From Alkalicoccus chagannorensis DSM 18086 (GTDB lineage Bacteria; Bacillota; Bacilli; Bacillales; Salisediminibacteriaceae), in the NCBI RefSeq assembly GCF_000429725.1, contig NZ_AUCK01000007.1, positions 1 through 64,000 on the forward strand: a stretch of 64,000 bases of DNA. The letters are read 5' to 3'. How positions within the stretch are numbered: the stretch's first letter is position 1; every line of letters starts with the position of its first letter. Shown here piece after piece: positions 1-11,400 of the stretch. The notes beneath the pieces were generated by a model that worked only from the letters and a program-made list of their open reading frames with translations, made no database searches and was not told the DNA's origin. Made by a program: the position numbers and the translations under genes.

Positions 1-150
1 GAACAAAAGCGCAAAGCGCCTTTTGGTCGGAACGGCGTGCGGAAGCGCTGCAAGCTTTTTGAGGGAAGAAAACGTTCTTTGTTTCTTCCCGAGCAGCGAA
101 TGGAGCCGCCGTCACACTGTATGAAAACTTATACATTCCTATCATGTCAA
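1..150 (-). repeat. Dispersed intergenic repeat, family A, copy 1
   Basis: This copy shares, in order, a GCGC-TTTTGGTCGGAACGGCG block, a GGGAAGAAA/TTTCTTCCC inverted repeat (about 63-91), a GCCGTCAC block and a final ACTTATACATTCCTATCAT block with the copies at 36,658 and 42,444. It is in the reverse orientation relative to the copies at 33,185, 47,826, 51,502, 51,675 and 57,429. I see no gene in 1-376; the rest of that stretch holds two hairpins. Confidence 0.75.
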
Positions 151-165
151 AAATAGAACGTCCCC

Positions 166-203
166 CTCATGGCCGTGGACGTGAGGAAATTCACGGCCAT
201 GAG
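166..203. other. Perfect 12-bp-stem inverted repeat
   Basis: CTCATGGCCGTG at 166-177 is the exact inverse of 192-203, with a 14-nt loop. A T-run follows about 8 nt after the right arm, a little too far for a textbook terminator. It sits between the repeat copy and the stronger terminator at 232-274. Confidence 0.5.
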
Positions 204-231
204 CCGGTTCCTTTTTTCCATACTTACACGA

Positions 232-274
232 AACGCTGCCGACGATCCCTTTGGAATCATCGGCAGCGTTTTTT
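232..274. terminator. Rho-independent terminator, probably bidirectional
   Basis: The stem AACGCTGCCGA / TCGGCAGCGTT is followed by six T on the plus strand. It lies just beyond the 3' end of the minus-strand HD-GYP gene. The same stem with nearly the same flanks recurs at 33,443-33,482, so this hairpin is itself a repeated module. Confidence 0.65.
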
Positions 275-376
275 ACTTATTAGAAACTTTTGCGTCCCAG
301 TCACTCTCTGTTTGAAGAACACTGCAGGCAAAGCGTTTCTTTTCGCCGTTTGACGGCGGCTTCCGTTGTAAGGATG

Positions 377-1495
377 TTATGTGATTTCTTCCATTTCTTC
401 TCTGCCTTCTACGGAGGCCTCTTCGATGTATAGATTTTCGTGCTGCCGCAGATCGAGGTTTTCCCCTCCGGTCAGCTGTATATGAGGACGCAGCGGCTGC
501 GCTTCGTTACGTGTCGTCACTGTCCCCGTCATTCCATTGTTGAGGCGGACCGTTCTGCCCGGCCGGAGATCGATCAGCACAGCCAGCAGCAGCCGGATGC
601 ATTCCGCATCCAGTTTACCGAATTCTTCAGTGTGCATCATCTCCAGCACCCGGTATGGCGATTGTTTATTCCTGAACTTCCTTTCTGCTGTCATAGCATG
701 AAAGACATCAGCTACGGCAACCATGGCCGCAAATGGATGAAGTTTTGCTTTTGTTACCTGCAGCGGATAGCCGCTTCCGTCTTCGCGTTCGTGGTGCTGG
801 AGGACTCCCAGCAGCGTTTTCTTATTGAAGCCAGGCACGTTCTCAATCATACGATAGCTCCAGATCGGGTGCTTTTTCATTTCTTCATATTCTTCTTCCC
901 GAAGTCGTCCTTCTCTACTGAAAGGATCAAAGGAGAGTCTCGACATTCCCGCATCTGCGAGCATCCCGCTCAGTCCAAGTTGAATGACATCTGCTTTGTC
1001 CATACCCGCCTCCCGGCCGAGGTGGGCGGCATACACGCCGACAGCGACGGCATGGTAGTAGACGTAGTTTGCTTTGTCGCTGTAGTGACGCAGCTCCAGA
1101 AGCTCTTCGGAAGTAGCATTCTGGTCCAGCAGCGGCAGAAGGATCTCCCGGAGGGGATAGGGATCGACTTTCATGTGCCCTGTCCATTTCTGGAAATGTT
1201 TTTTATATTTCTGCACGGACTTCAGGTACATGCTGGTGAAAGAATCGGTACGCTCCAGGTTCGCTTTGTTCGGCTTTTCTCTGCCGCTGGACTTCAGCGT
1301 TTCAGAAGGCTGGAAGGTGCTGCCGTCCACAAGCGTCGGTTCCACTTCGACACTCTGGACGAGAAACGTCTGCAGAATATGGATATGTTCCCTGTTCAGC
1401 ACGGTCTTCCTGCGCATCAGCGGCTGGTTGGACATTTTAAAGACATCCCGTTTTAATATACAGCCCGGGGTCAGCTCTTGTAGTTTTACATGCAT
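377..1495 (-). CDS. HD-GYP-type protein with degenerate metal site
   Basis: A 372-residue cytoplasmic protein. Residues about 135-300 are a recognisable HD-GYP domain: an early His at H148, then HP (209-210), HHE (234-236) and DGSGYP (239-244). The diagnostic HD dyad, normally in an HDIGK-like string, is replaced by A180-D181 in MLADAGMSRL, so a metal ligand is missing. Active HD-GYP proteins hydrolyse cyclic di-GMP; here activity is doubtful and a ligand-sensing or scaffold role is more likely. The N-terminal about 130 residues lack a recognised domain, and the C-terminal about 60 residues look like a small beta domain. An SD (AAAGGAG) precedes the ATG. Its own promoter lies at 1,590-1,617. 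HD-GYP genes downstream of gyrA occur in other Bacillaceae (from memory). Confidence 0.8.
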   Translation of the reverse strand: MHVKLQELTPGCILKRDVFKMSNQPLMRRKTVLNREHIHILQTFLVQSVEVEPTLVDGSTFQPSETLKSSGREKPNKANLERTDSFTSMYLKSVQKYKKHFQKWTGHMKVDPYPLREILLPLLDQNATSEELLELRHYSDKANYVYYHAVAVGVYAAHLGREAGMDKADVIQLGLSGMLADAGMSRLSFDPFSREGRLREEEYEEMKKHPIWSYRMIENVPGFNKKTLLGVLQHHEREDGSGYPLQVTKAKLHPFAAMVAVADVFHAMTAERKFRNKQSPYRVLEMMHTEEFGKLDAECIRLLLAVLIDLRPGRTVRLNNGMTGTVTTRNEAQPLRPHIQLTGGENLDLRQHENLYIEEASVEGREEMEEIT

Positions 1496-1589
1496 AGTAC
1501 CGCTCCTTTTTTCGGATCTGCTGCGCAGCCTCTAGGCTGAAATGAAGAGAACGGGATTTTCCGTTAAGACATTAGATCTATTTATTCTT

Positions 1590-1617
1590 ATTATACGACG
1601 ACTTATGGAAATTTCAA
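1590..1617 (-). promoter_or_regulatory. SigA-type promoter of the HD-GYP gene
   Basis: On the minus strand TTGAAA (1612-1617) and TATAAT (1590-1595) are separated by 16 bp, about 95 bp upstream of the start codon. The remaining spacer 1,618-1,770 shows nothing further. Confidence 0.7.
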
Positions 1618-1770
1618 TGAAAAACCATCGACGTTTTATAGAACTTATGAACTAAGCACGTCGTATGACAGCAGTTTTTTCCGACGATCCAGGGCTGATA
1701 CTCCACCGGAGGATATCCGGGTGCCGCCGGACCTCCTCTATCCAAACGTATGTATGCCTGTCAGACAAAG

Positions 1771-1804
1771 AAAACCGGACCGCAGCTTTGGAAGCCGGGT
1801 CCGG
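1771..1804 (-). terminator. gyrA terminator
   Basis: The stem CCGGACC / GGTCCGG (1775-1781 and 1798-1804) is read on the minus strand straight into TTTTC, 15 bp past the gyrA stop. Confidence 0.75.
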
Positions 1805-1818
1805 AATGCAAAAGAAAC

Positions 1819-4377
1819 TTATTCTTCCGTTTCTTCCGTATCATCTGTTTCTTCTGTTTCTTCGACCTCGTCGGCTTCGGCTTCGCCGGAGGCGTCTTCT
1901 GCTGTCTCCAGGTCCACTTCTTCTTCCGCGGTCTCCTCATCTTCCGATACGTTCACGCGGGCGACGGTAGAGACGTGTTCTCCATCGCCGACGCGGATCA
2001 ACCGGACACCCTGCGTGTTACGGCCGGTCTGGGAGATTTCATCCACGTGCATGCGGATGATGACGCCGTTGGTCGTAATGACCATAAGATCATGGTCCGG
2101 GGCTACGACTTTCAGAGAAATGACCTCACCGTTTTTGTCCGTAATGTTGCACGTTTTAATTCCTTTACCGCCCCTGGACTGAACTCGGTACTCGGATATC
2201 GGGGTGCGCTTGCCGAATCCGGCCTCGGTGACGATCAGCACGTCCTGATCCGGATAAACGATATCCATCCCGACAATCACATCGTCGCTGCCGAGCGTCA
2301 GCCCTTTGACGCCGGCTGCTGTTCTGCCCATCAGGCGGACATCCTCTTCGTGGAAGCGGATGGACTGGCCTTTCTTCGTACCGGCGATGATTTCTTCATC
2401 CCCTGTTGTCAGACGGACGCCGTGGAGCTCATCGCCGTCGCGCAGCTTGATCGCGAACAGTCCGCCGCGGCGGATATTTTTAAACGCCTGCAGCGACGTC
2501 CGCTTGGCGTGGCCGTATTTAGTCATGAAAAAGACGGAACGGCTGTCCTCTTCAAAGTCTGACACCGGAATGACGGCGCTGACGTATTCGTCCGGATCGA
2601 TCTGCAGCAGGTTGATGATCGGGATGCCTTTGGATGTCCGCTTCTGCTCCGGCACCTCGTACCCTTTGATCCGGTAGACCTTGCCTTTGTTCGTAAAGAA
2701 CATAAGGTGGTCGTGGGAGTTTGTGATAAAGAGATGGCGGACAAAATCCTCATCGTAGGTGCCCATGCCCTGCACCCCGCGTCCCCCGCGCTTCTGGCTG
2801 CGGTAGGTGGAGACAGGGAGACGCTTGATGTAGCCTTGATGAGAGAGCGTGATCACCACGTTCTGACGAGGGATCAAGTCCTCATCTTCTACAGTATCTT
2901 CCCCGATGGAGATGATCGTACGTCGGTCATCACCGTAGCGGTCCCGGATGTCCTCCAGCTCCTCACGGATAATGTCGAGGAGCTTTTCCTCGTCCGCAAG
3001 AATGGCCCGCAGTTCCGCGATTTTTTCCATTAAGTCTTTGTATTCGGATTCGATCTTATCCCGTTCGAGACCAGTCAGCCGCTGCAGACGCATGTCGAGG
3101 ATCGCCTGAGCCTGGTCGTGGGAGAGCCCGTAGCTTTCCATCAGGCCGCTGCGCGCCTCTTCCGTCGTAGCAGAGCCCCGGATCAGCTCGATGACCTCAT
3201 CGATATGATCAAGGGCGATGCGGAGGCCTTCCAGAATATGTGCTCTCGCTTCCGCTTTTTTCAGTTCAAATTCCGTGCGGCGCCGGATGACGACTTTTTG
3301 ATGCTCCAGGTAATGCTCGAGTGTCTCGCGGAGCGCCAGTACTTGCGGACGGCCGTCGACGAGGGCGAGCATGTTGATGCCAAAGCTCGACTGCAGCGCC
3401 GTCTGCTTATACAGGTTGTTCAGCAGGACGTTCGCATTGGCATCCCGTCGGAGTTCAATGACAATCCGCATGCCGGTACGGTCGGACTCATCACGCAGGT
3501 CGGTGATGCCGTCGATTTTCTTATCCCGCACAAGATCGGCAATCTTCTCGATCAAACGGGCCTTGTTGACCTGATACGGCAGCTCGGTGACGATGATCCG
3601 CTGCTTGCTGTTTTTCTCTTCAATATCCGCTTTGGCCCGGATCGTGATCGACCCTTTTCCTGTTTCGTAGGCACGGCGGATGCCTGAGATGCCGACGATC
3701 TCGGCACCTGTCGGAAAATCCGGGCCGGGGATGTATTCCATCAGATCCACGCTGTCGAGTTCACGATCGGGATCTCTGGATACCGCCAGCACCCCGTCGA
3801 TCACTTCTCCGAGGTGGTGAGGCGGAATGTTGGTCGCCATCCCGACAGCAATACCGGAAGTGCCGTTGACCAGCAGGTTCGGAAAACGGGCCGGCAGCAC
3901 AATCGGCTCCGACTCGGCTCCGTCGTAGTTCTCCTGATAATCAATCGTATCTTTGTTGATGTCGCGCACCAATTCCATCGAAATCTTCGACATTCTCGCC
4001 TCGGTATACCGCATCGCTGCGGCTGCATCTCCGTCGACAGAACCAAAGTTTCCGTGCCCGTCGACAAGCATGTTCCGATAGCTGAAATCCTGCGCCATCC
4101 GCACCATGGTTTCGTATACGGCGGAATCCCCGTGCGGGTGGTATTTACCGATGACTTCCCCGACAATACGGGCTGATTTCTTGTACGCTTTTTCTGATGT
4201 GATCCCGAGTTCATTCATGGCGAATAGAATCCGGCGGTGCACCGGCTTCAGTCCGTCACGGACGTCCGGCAGTGCACGGCTGACGATGACGCTCATGGCA
4301 TAATCCATGAACGAGGTCCGCATTTCCTGACTTATATTTATATCCTGTACTCTGGGTTTCTCATTCTGGTCGGACAT
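1819..4377 (-). CDS. gyrA: DNA gyrase subunit A
   Basis: The DNA-cleaving and rejoining subunit of gyrase (A2B2), which introduces negative supercoils. 852 residues. The catalytic tyrosine is Y124 in [10 protein letters not shown]. The quinolone-resistance region PHGDSAVYE (81-89) has Ser85 and Glu89, the wild-type sensitive state. The GyrA box needed for DNA wrapping is present as [10 protein letters not shown], followed by the six-bladed beta-pinwheel C-terminal domain. The last about 45 residues are almost entirely Glu/Asp with some Thr, an acidic tail longer than I recall for B. subtilis GyrA; this fits halophile-type surface acidity or modulation of wrapping. It is separated from gyrB by 110 bp containing a hairpin. 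Confidence 0.98.
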   Translation of the reverse strand: MSDQNEKPRVQDINISQEMRTSFMDYAMSVIVSRALPDVRDGLKPVHRRILFAMNELGITSEKAYKKSARIVGEVIGKYHPHGDSAVYETMVRMAQDFSYRNMLVDGHGNFGSVDGDAAAAMRYTEARMSKISMELVRDINKDTIDYQENYDGAESEPIVLPARFPNLLVNGTSGIAVGMATNIPPHHLGEVIDGVLAVSRDPDRELDSVDLMEYIPGPDFPTGAEIVGISGIRRAYETGKGSITIRAKADIEEKNSKQRIIVTELPYQVNKARLIEKIADLVRDKKIDGITDLRDESDRTGMRIVIELRRDANANVLLNNLYKQTALQSSFGINMLALVDGRPQVLALRETLEHYLEHQKVVIRRRTEFELKKAEARAHILEGLRIALDHIDEVIELIRGSATTEEARSGLMESYGLSHDQAQAILDMRLQRLTGLERDKIESEYKDLMEKIAELRAILADEEKLLDIIREELEDIRDRYGDDRRTIISIGEDTVEDEDLIPRQNVVITLSHQGYIKRLPVSTYRSQKRGGRGVQGMGTYDEDFVRHLFITNSHDHLMFFTNKGKVYRIKGYEVPEQKRTSKGIPIINLLQIDPDEYVSAVIPVSDFEEDSRSVFFMTKYGHAKRTSLQAFKNIRRGGLFAIKLRDGDELHGVRLTTGDEEIIAGTKKGQSIRFHEEDVRLMGRTAAGVKGLTLGSDDVIVGMDIVYPDQDVLIVTEAGFGKRTPISEYRVQSRGGKGIKTCNITDKNGEVISLKVVAPDHDLMVITTNGVIIRMHVDEISQTGRNTQGVRLIRVGDGEHVSTVARVNVSEDEETAEEEVDLETAEDASGEAEADEVEETEETDDTEETEE

Positions 4378-4439
4378 AAGTTAACCTCCATCCTGCTCCT
4401 GTTATCAAACATGTAAACGACGCTCCCCCCTGCATACAG

Positions 4440-4470
4440 GAGACCTCCGCGGGGGCTTGCGGGAGGTCTC
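4440..4470 (-). other. Hairpin between gyrB and gyrA
   Basis: GAGACCTCC pairs with GGAGGTCTC around a 13-nt loop. No T-run follows on the minus strand, so it is more likely an mRNA processing or stabilising element, or a leaky attenuator, than a full terminator. Confidence 0.45.
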
Positions 4471-4487
4471 TGTCAGGCTGGCTGCCG

Positions 4488-6407
<1,920 letters not shown>

Positions 6408-6419
6408 TCACCTGCAATT

Positions 6420-6707
6420 CTACCCGTTTTGGTTTTCCCGGGTGATTTCTTCTTCGTATGGCTCAAGGGATGGATTCTCTGCCCGCCGCTTCAGCGTATG
6501 GGAGGAGATCGGAGAAAGATAGACTTCCTCTCTTGTGATGACGATCGATTTGGCGGGATCCTCTGTCACCCGCTCAATTCGTTTTTCTTCGCCGTTTTTT
6601 TTCATGAATGTCTGATTATCTGCGGAGTGGCTTTCACTCTGGTGGTCCAGAATAGCCACGATGCGCTCTGCTTTGAGCACCATGTCTCCGCCGAGATGTA
6701 TAAACAT
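6420..6707 (-). CDS. remB: Extracellular matrix regulator RemB (DUF370)
   Basis: A 95-residue protein between recF and gyrB, the position of yaaB/remB in Bacillus. It starts with MFIHLGGDMVLKAERIVAILD, typical of the DUF370/RemA-like fold, and contains the conserved KSIVITREEVYLSPISS string. In B. subtilis RemB acts with RemA as a positive regulator of biofilm matrix genes. The C-terminal about 20 residues are charged and probably disordered. The start follows 9 bp after the recF stop. Confidence 0.88.
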   Translation of the reverse strand: MFIHLGGDMVLKAERIVAILDHQSESHSADNQTFMKKNGEEKRIERVTEDPAKSIVITREEVYLSPISSHTLKRRAENPSLEPYEEEITRENQNG

Positions 6708-6716
6708 CGTGCCACC

Positions 6717-7838
6717 TCATTCCCGTCTGGATATCGTTCCTCCGCTGACGTCAAACGTTGCAGCCTCTCCGAGGAGACTGTAATCAATGCCGTCCACGCT
6801 GGTTGTCGTTACAAATGTCTGCACCTTTCCCTGAATCGAGCGCAGCAGATGCGTCTGCCGGTGCTCGTCCAGTTCGGAGAGGACATCATCAAGCAGGAGA
6901 ATGGGATATTCCCCTGTCTTTTCGTATATCAGTTCTATTTCCGCCAGTTTCAGGGACAGTGCCGTCGTGCGCTGCTGCCCCTGAGAACCGTAGGTCTGGA
7001 TGCTTCTGTCGTTGACGTAGAAGGCCAGGTCGTCCCGGTGCGGTCCGACCTGGGTTGTCCCCCGGCGCATCTCTTGATCCTGGACACCCTCGAACGCAGC
7101 TGCGAGTCGCTGCCGGTGTTCTGCTGCTGAAGCCGCTTCGTCCGTGTCGATCGAGGGGACGTAGCGGATCGTGAGCACTTCACGGCCGCGGCTGATATCG
7201 GCATGGATCGGGGCAGCCCAGGTTTCGAGCCGTCGCAGGAAGGCACAGCGGCGGGCCAGTACTTCGGCTCCTGCATCAACCAGCTGCTCGGTCATGACGG
7301 CGAGCATGGCTTCATCGGCCTTGCGTTTCCCGTCCCGGACTTCCTTGAGCCATTGGTTGCGCTGTTTTAATACTTTATAATATTGGGACAAATAGTAGAG
7401 ATAGACGGGGTGAATCTGCCCCATTTCCATATCGAGAAAGCGTCTGCGGACCTGGGGACTGCCTTTGACAAGCGTCAGGTCCTCCGGTGCAAACATGACG
7501 ATCGTACAGGTGCCGATGTAATCGCTGAGCCGCTTCTTCTCCAGCCCGTTCACTTTCACTTTCTTGCCGCGCCGGGAAAACACGACTTCCATGGACATGC
7601 CCCCGTGCTGGTTGACGAAATCACCGCGGATCCGGGCAAAGGGCTGTTCCCAGCGGATCAGCTCTTTGTCTTTGGACGTGCGGTGGGATTTCGCCATGGC
7701 CAGGACGTAGATGGCTTCCATCAAGTTCGTCTTTCCCTGGGCGTTTTCCCCGAGGATGACATTCACCTGGTTGTGAAACGTGAGGGCAATCTCATCGTAG
7801 CTGCGGTAATCCTTCAGCGACAGCGCTTCAATCTGCAT
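6717..7838 (-). CDS. recF: DNA replication/repair protein RecF
   Basis: An SMC-like ATPase that loads RecA at single-strand gaps with RecO and RecR. 373 residues. Walker A is GENAQGKT (30-37); the ABC-type signature and Walker B/D-loop are visible as [16 protein letters not shown] and [15 protein letters not shown] near the C-terminus. The coiled or lobed middle is of normal length for the family. It overlaps the upstream yaaA by 11 bp, so the two are translationally coupled. Confidence 0.97.
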   Translation of the reverse strand: MQIEALSLKDYRSYDEIALTFHNQVNVILGENAQGKTNLMEAIYVLAMAKSHRTSKDKELIRWEQPFARIRGDFVNQHGGMSMEVVFSRRGKKVKVNGLEKKRLSDYIGTCTIVMFAPEDLTLVKGSPQVRRRFLDMEMGQIHPVYLYYLSQYYKVLKQRNQWLKEVRDGKRKADEAMLAVMTEQLVDAGAEVLARRCAFLRRLETWAAPIHADISRGREVLTIRYVPSIDTDEAASAAEHRQRLAAAFEGVQDQEMRRGTTQVGPHRDDLAFYVNDRSIQTYGSQGQQRTTALSLKLAEIELIYEKTGEYPILLLDDVLSELDEHRQTHLLRSIQGKVQTFVTTTSVDGIDYSLLGEAATFDVSGGTISRRE

Positions 7839-8049
7839 TGGTCAGACGAAGTTCCCCGAATCCGTCGATCCAGATGGTATCACCCGGATACAGTTTTTTT
7901 CCCCGGCGGTTTTCCGGTTCCCCGTTCACACGGACCTCCGTCTCCTGCAGAAAAAATTTCGCTGCTCCACCGGAAGGAATGATGCCGATCTCTTTCAGCA
8001 CCTGTGTCAGCGTCATAAACTCATCCTGCACCGCAATTTCCTGTTCCAT
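7828..8049 (-). CDS. yaaA: S4-domain RNA-binding protein YaaA
   Basis: A 73-residue S4-domain protein between dnaN and recF. The S4 signature is seen as [19 protein letters not shown], then [25 protein letters not shown]. Its B. subtilis counterpart is linked to ribosome assembly. Being the first gene after the promoter at 8,102-8,131, it probably heads the recF-gyrase operon. Confidence 0.93.
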   Translation of the reverse strand: MEQEIAVQDEFMTLTQVLKEIGIIPSGGAAKFFLQETEVRVNGEPENRRGKKLYPGDTIWIDGFGELRLTNAD

Positions 8050-8101
8050 GCTCTCGTCAACTCGCTTTCTTCTAAAACGTGCACAAATTCTCTCACTCTA
8101 T

Positions 8102-8131
8102 ATTGTACTAAACTATCGGAAAATACGCCAA
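8102..8131 (-). promoter_or_regulatory. Candidate promoter of the yaaA-recF-gyr operon
   Basis: Minus-strand TTGGCG and TACAAT are separated by 18 bp, about 55 bp upstream of yaaA. The -35 is weak. The rest of 8,132-8,370 shows no gene and no clear site. Confidence 0.45.
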
Positions 8132-8374
8132 TGCCCATTTTCCTTACTTTTCGAACGAATGTTCTTATTGTAACGGAAAAGCCGGAGGATGCCAAATGCG
8201 GGAAGCCCATCGACGGTATATACCCGTGCGTGTATATGTATGTTAAGGCGGCACCTGTATTCTTTGCAGAGCACTCAGCCGACGAGAGCGCTGTCTCCCT
8301 GGATAAGAACGTGTATATTTCTATCACCTAAAAAAGACTCTGTTCCTATTCCTTGTTGGTACAAGGATCCTTCC

Positions 8375-8540
8375 CTTCAACTCGGCATGCCTGCCGTGGA
8401 CGAGCTCCTCCGCTCGATCTTCCATAGGCTCCGCCGACTTCCGCTTCGTTCTTGCTTGGCAGAAGAAAAGCGTATAGCCTTTTGTTCGGAACGGCGGACA
8501 GTGCAGGAAGCCGCCTTCTTCCTGCTATGACATTTCCTAC
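8375..8540. repeat. Composite intergenic repeat (families B and A, partial)
   Basis: The left part (about 8,378-8,440: CAACTCGGCATGCCTGCCGTGGA, then ATCTTCCATAGGC) matches 42,114-42,220. The right part (about 8,478-8,540: CCTTTTGTTCGGAACGGCG and a GCAGGAAG/CTTCCTGC pair) resembles the end of family A in reverse orientation. It sits just beyond the dnaN terminator. Confidence 0.55.
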
Positions 8541-8544
8541 AAAG

Positions 8545-8585
8545 TAAAAAAGCATCCCGCCGGAGCTGCTGCTCGGACGGGATGC
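8545..8585 (-). terminator. dnaN terminator
   Basis: GCATCCCG (8552-8559) pairs with CGGGATGC (8578-8585); on the minus strand the stem is followed by six T. It lies 35 bp past the dnaN stop. Confidence 0.85.
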
Positions 8586-8619
8586 TGCACGTGCTGCGGA
8601 TGGTCCAATCGACGGTGGA

Positions 8620-9759
8620 TCAGTACGTCCGGACCGGCGAGAAAAGGTGAAGCATGTAGTCCCGGTCGGCCGGGCGCATGATAAAGGGACTCATCGCACC
8701 AGTGAACTGGATTGAGACTTCTTCGGATTCGATCACCCGGAGTGCATCCATGATGTTCTTCCCGTTGAACGAAATCCGGAGGTCTTCCCCTTCGAACGAA
8801 TCGGCGCCTACTTCCTCCGTCACTTTCCCTACTTCCGGTGTAACAGAAGTAATCTCCAGCCGGTCCTGGTCCAGCGATTTCAGATTGACGACGTTGTTTT
8901 TACCGTCGGACAGCAGAAGAGCCCGTTCAATCGCAGACATCAGCTTTTTCGACGGTACGTTCACGTTTGTCTTCGACGTCGTCGGAATCATGTTCTGCGT
9001 CGCCGGATAGTTGCCATCGAGGAGCCGGGAGAAAAACAGCATGTTCTCGGCTTTAAACAGCGCCTGGTTGTTGGTGACGGTTACTTCGACAGCCTCCTCT
9101 GAATCGGAGAGGATTTTGCTCAGTTCCGTCAGGCTCTTTCCTGGAATGACGACGTTCGTGAACGACATGTCTGCATCTACGCCTTCCACCGCTGCTTCGC
9201 GCATGGCTAGACGGTGGCTGTCTGTTGCCGTGCATGTCAGGACGGCATTCTCCATGCCCCAGTGGATGCCGGTCAGAATCGGACGAGTTTCTGCTGTAGA
9301 CACAGCAAACGCTGTCTGGCGGATCAGTGCTTTCAGCAGATCGGTCTTCAGCTGAAAGGTGCTTCCTTCTTCTACTTCCGGCAGGTTCGGAAATTCATCA
9401 GGGTCCTGCCCGTTGAGATGGAATTCCGAATTGCCCGAGCGGATGTGTGTAACATACTGCTCGTTGACACTGATTTCTACCAGCGGTTCAGGAAGCTTTT
9501 TGATAATATCAGCAAAATATTTTGCCTGAAGCACGGCCGAACCTGGCTGCTCGATCGTGATGATTTCTTTCTCATTCTGCTCCGCGGGAATAAATGCCTC
9601 GATGGAAATATCCGAGTCACTCCCTGTCAGCGTAATGCCATCATCGAAAGCAACGATCTTCAGTCCGGAAAGTATCGGCAGTGTAGCCCTCGACGAGATT
9701 GCTTTGGATGCATGCTGGATGTTCTGGACAAAAACGTCCCGTTGAATCGTAAATTTCAT
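8620..9759 (-). CDS. dnaN: DNA polymerase III beta sliding clamp
   Basis: The ring-shaped processivity clamp that tethers polymerase III and recruits mismatch repair, ligase and YabA. 379 residues with the three repeated clamp folds; N-terminus MKFTIQRDVFVQNIQHASKA and C-terminus YMLHLFSPVRTY are typical. The ATG at 9757-9759 is preferred over the in-frame TTG at 9765 because AAGGAGG ends 10 nt upstream of the ATG but only 4 nt from the TTG, and 379 residues fits the family. It follows dnaA across the origin spacer. Confidence 0.97.
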   Translation of the reverse strand: MKFTIQRDVFVQNIQHASKAISSRATLPILSGLKIVAFDDGITLTGSDSDISIEAFIPAEQNEKEIITIEQPGSAVLQAKYFADIIKKLPEPLVEISVNEQYVTHIRSGNSEFHLNGQDPDEFPNLPEVEEGSTFQLKTDLLKALIRQTAFAVSTAETRPILTGIHWGMENAVLTCTATDSHRLAMREAAVEGVDADMSFTNVVIPGKSLTELSKILSDSEEAVEVTVTNNQALFKAENMLFFSRLLDGNYPATQNMIPTTSKTNVNVPSKKLMSAIERALLLSDGKNNVVNLKSLDQDRLEITSVTPEVGKVTEEVGADSFEGEDLRISFNGKNIMDALRVIESEEVSIQFTGAMSPFIMRPADRDYMLHLFSPVRTY

Positions 9760-9796
9760 AATCAATCAGCCTCCTTCACCGGCAGCCAGCTGCCGC

Positions 9797-9950
9797 TGTA
9801 TATATATTATTTAGTATTGATTACTTGCCGTACTCGTAGTACTAGGGGCTGTGAACTTGTGGAAAAGTCATATAGGCGTACTGGCACCATGGTTATTCAC
9901 ATGTGGACAACCTGTGCATAAGTGCGTACTCCTTTTCCACAGTATCCACA
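9797..9950 (-). other. oriC: oriC, downstream half: DUE, DnaA-trio-like tract and DnaA boxes
   Basis: Read in the dnaA-to-dnaN direction (minus strand), the spacer first shows a run of DnaA boxes and near-boxes: 9942-9950, 9933-9941, 9913-9921 (perfect TTATGCACA), 9902-9910, 9893-9901 (perfect TGTGAATAA), 9858-9866 and 9850-9858. Next come a short GC cluster and TAGTACTACGAGTACGG (about 9,828-9,844), resembling DnaA-trio repeats. Last is a 30-bp almost pure AT segment (9797-9826), the probable DNA unwinding element. This order matches the B. subtilis basal unwinding system. Confidence 0.85.
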
Positions 9951-11306
9951 CTATCCGGAACGGAGCTGGCTGCTGATATCCTGAATCTGCTGATGCAGCT
10001 CCTGGTCTTCCCCGATCAGTTTGGAGATTTTTTCATGGGCGTGAATCACGGTCGTGTGATCCCGCTTGCCGAATTTCTCCCCGATTTTCGGAAGCGAATG
10101 ATCCGTCATCTCCCTCGAGAGATACATGGCGATCTGACGCGGATGAGCCACCATCTTCGTCCGTTTCTTTGCCTTCATGTCTTCGACTTTCACGCCGAAT
10201 GCGGCGGCGACCGCAGATTGGATGTCCTCCACGGTAATCTCCCGGGATACCCCATTGGGAATAATGTCTTTCAGAGCAACTGCTGCCAGATCGGCATTCA
10301 TCTCTTCGTTGATGAGCGAAGCGTAGGCGACTACCCGGATGAGGGCGCCTTCGAGCTCGCGGATGTTCGTGTCGATCTGATTCGCAATGTAGAGCATCAC
10401 CTCGTTCGGGATATCGAGGTTTTCCGCATTCGCTTTTTTCCGGAGAATCGCAATCCTGGTTTCCAGATCGGGCGGCGTAATGTCGGTGATCAGCCCCCAC
10501 TCGAAACGGGACCGGAGACGGTCTTCCAGCGTCGGAATTTCTTTCGGCGGCCGGTCACTCGAAATGACAATCTGCTTGCGTTCTTCATGCAGGGAGTTGA
10601 ACGTGTGGAAAAATTCCTCCTGCGTCTGCTCTTTTCCTGCTAGAAATTGAATGTCATCGATCAGCAGCACGTCGACGCTCCGGTATTTGTTGCGGAAATT
10701 CACGGCTTTATTATCCCGGATCGAGTTAATAAACTCATTCGTGAATTTTTCCGAGGACAGATACACGACTTTCGCCTGCGGATTATGATCGATGACGTAA
10801 TGACCGATCGCGTGCATGAGGTGGGTTTTTCCGAGGCCCACGCCCCCGTAGATGAACAGCGGGTTATACGCTTTAGCCGGCGCTTCGGCAACGGCTAGGG
10901 AGGCGGCATGGGCAAACCGGTTCCCGCTGCCGATGACGAACGTATCGAACGTGTACTTCGGGTTCAGCATATGCTTCGGGCCGTTCTCGTGCTCGTCCGG
11001 TCCGCTCGGCGGCATGGCCTGCGGTGCCGGCAGATCCGGTTCGGACTGTTCGTCCTTCGGGAGCACGAACTTGGCCTCGAGCTCAGCCCCGGTCAGTTCC
11101 TGCAGCGTTTCTGTGATGATCGTAAAATACCGGTTCTCCAGCCAGTCCCGGGCGAATTCATTGGGTGCGATGATCGTAATCAGGTTCGAGCTCTGATCAA
11201 TTGAATCAGCTTCTGTATCCTTAAACCACGTATCAAAACTCGGTTTACTGACTTTCTCTTCGATCTTCGTCAGCGCCTGGTCCCACAAATCGTGTAAGTT
11301 CTCCAC
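9951..11306 (-). CDS. dnaA: Chromosomal replication initiator DnaA
   Basis: The AAA+ initiator that binds TTATNCACA boxes and melts oriC. 451 residues: domain I (1-80, starting [10 protein letters not shown]), a Pro/Glu-rich linker domain II (about 85-112), AAA+ domain III with Walker A GGVGLGKT (154-161) and Walker B LLIDDIQ (214-220), and domain IV with the DnaA signature [12 protein letters not shown] (about 412-423). The start is GTG at 11304-11306, with AAGGAGG 7 nt upstream; longer in-frame extensions run through DnaA boxes and are unlikely. DnaA boxes flank both ends, consistent with autoregulation. Confidence 0.98.
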   Translation of the reverse strand: MENLHDLWDQALTKIEEKVSKPSFDTWFKDTEADSIDQSSNLITIIAPNEFARDWLENRYFTIITETLQELTGAELEAKFVLPKDEQSEPDLPAPQAMPPSGPDEHENGPKHMLNPKYTFDTFVIGSGNRFAHAASLAVAEAPAKAYNPLFIYGGVGLGKTHLMHAIGHYVIDHNPQAKVVYLSSEKFTNEFINSIRDNKAVNFRNKYRSVDVLLIDDIQFLAGKEQTQEEFFHTFNSLHEERKQIVISSDRPPKEIPTLEDRLRSRFEWGLITDITPPDLETRIAILRKKANAENLDIPNEVMLYIANQIDTNIRELEGALIRVVAYASLINEEMNADLAAVALKDIIPNGVSREITVEDIQSAVAAAFGVKVEDMKAKKRTKMVAHPRQIAMYLSREMTDHSLPKIGEKFGKRDHTTVIHAHEKISKLIGEDQELHQQIQDISSQLRSG

Positions 11307-11400
11307 GCACGTCCCTCCTTCTTCTGTACAATAACAGTAAAACAAAAAAGTACCTCTTTCCTCCCCGTATTGTACAACGTCTGCACAACCCCGGTGAATA

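Noticed and set aside
440-1456. Plus-strand 338-codon open frame
   Set aside because: It lies wholly opposite the HD-GYP gene, has no SD and gives a Phe/His/Arg-rich product typical of an antisense shadow in GC-rich DNA.
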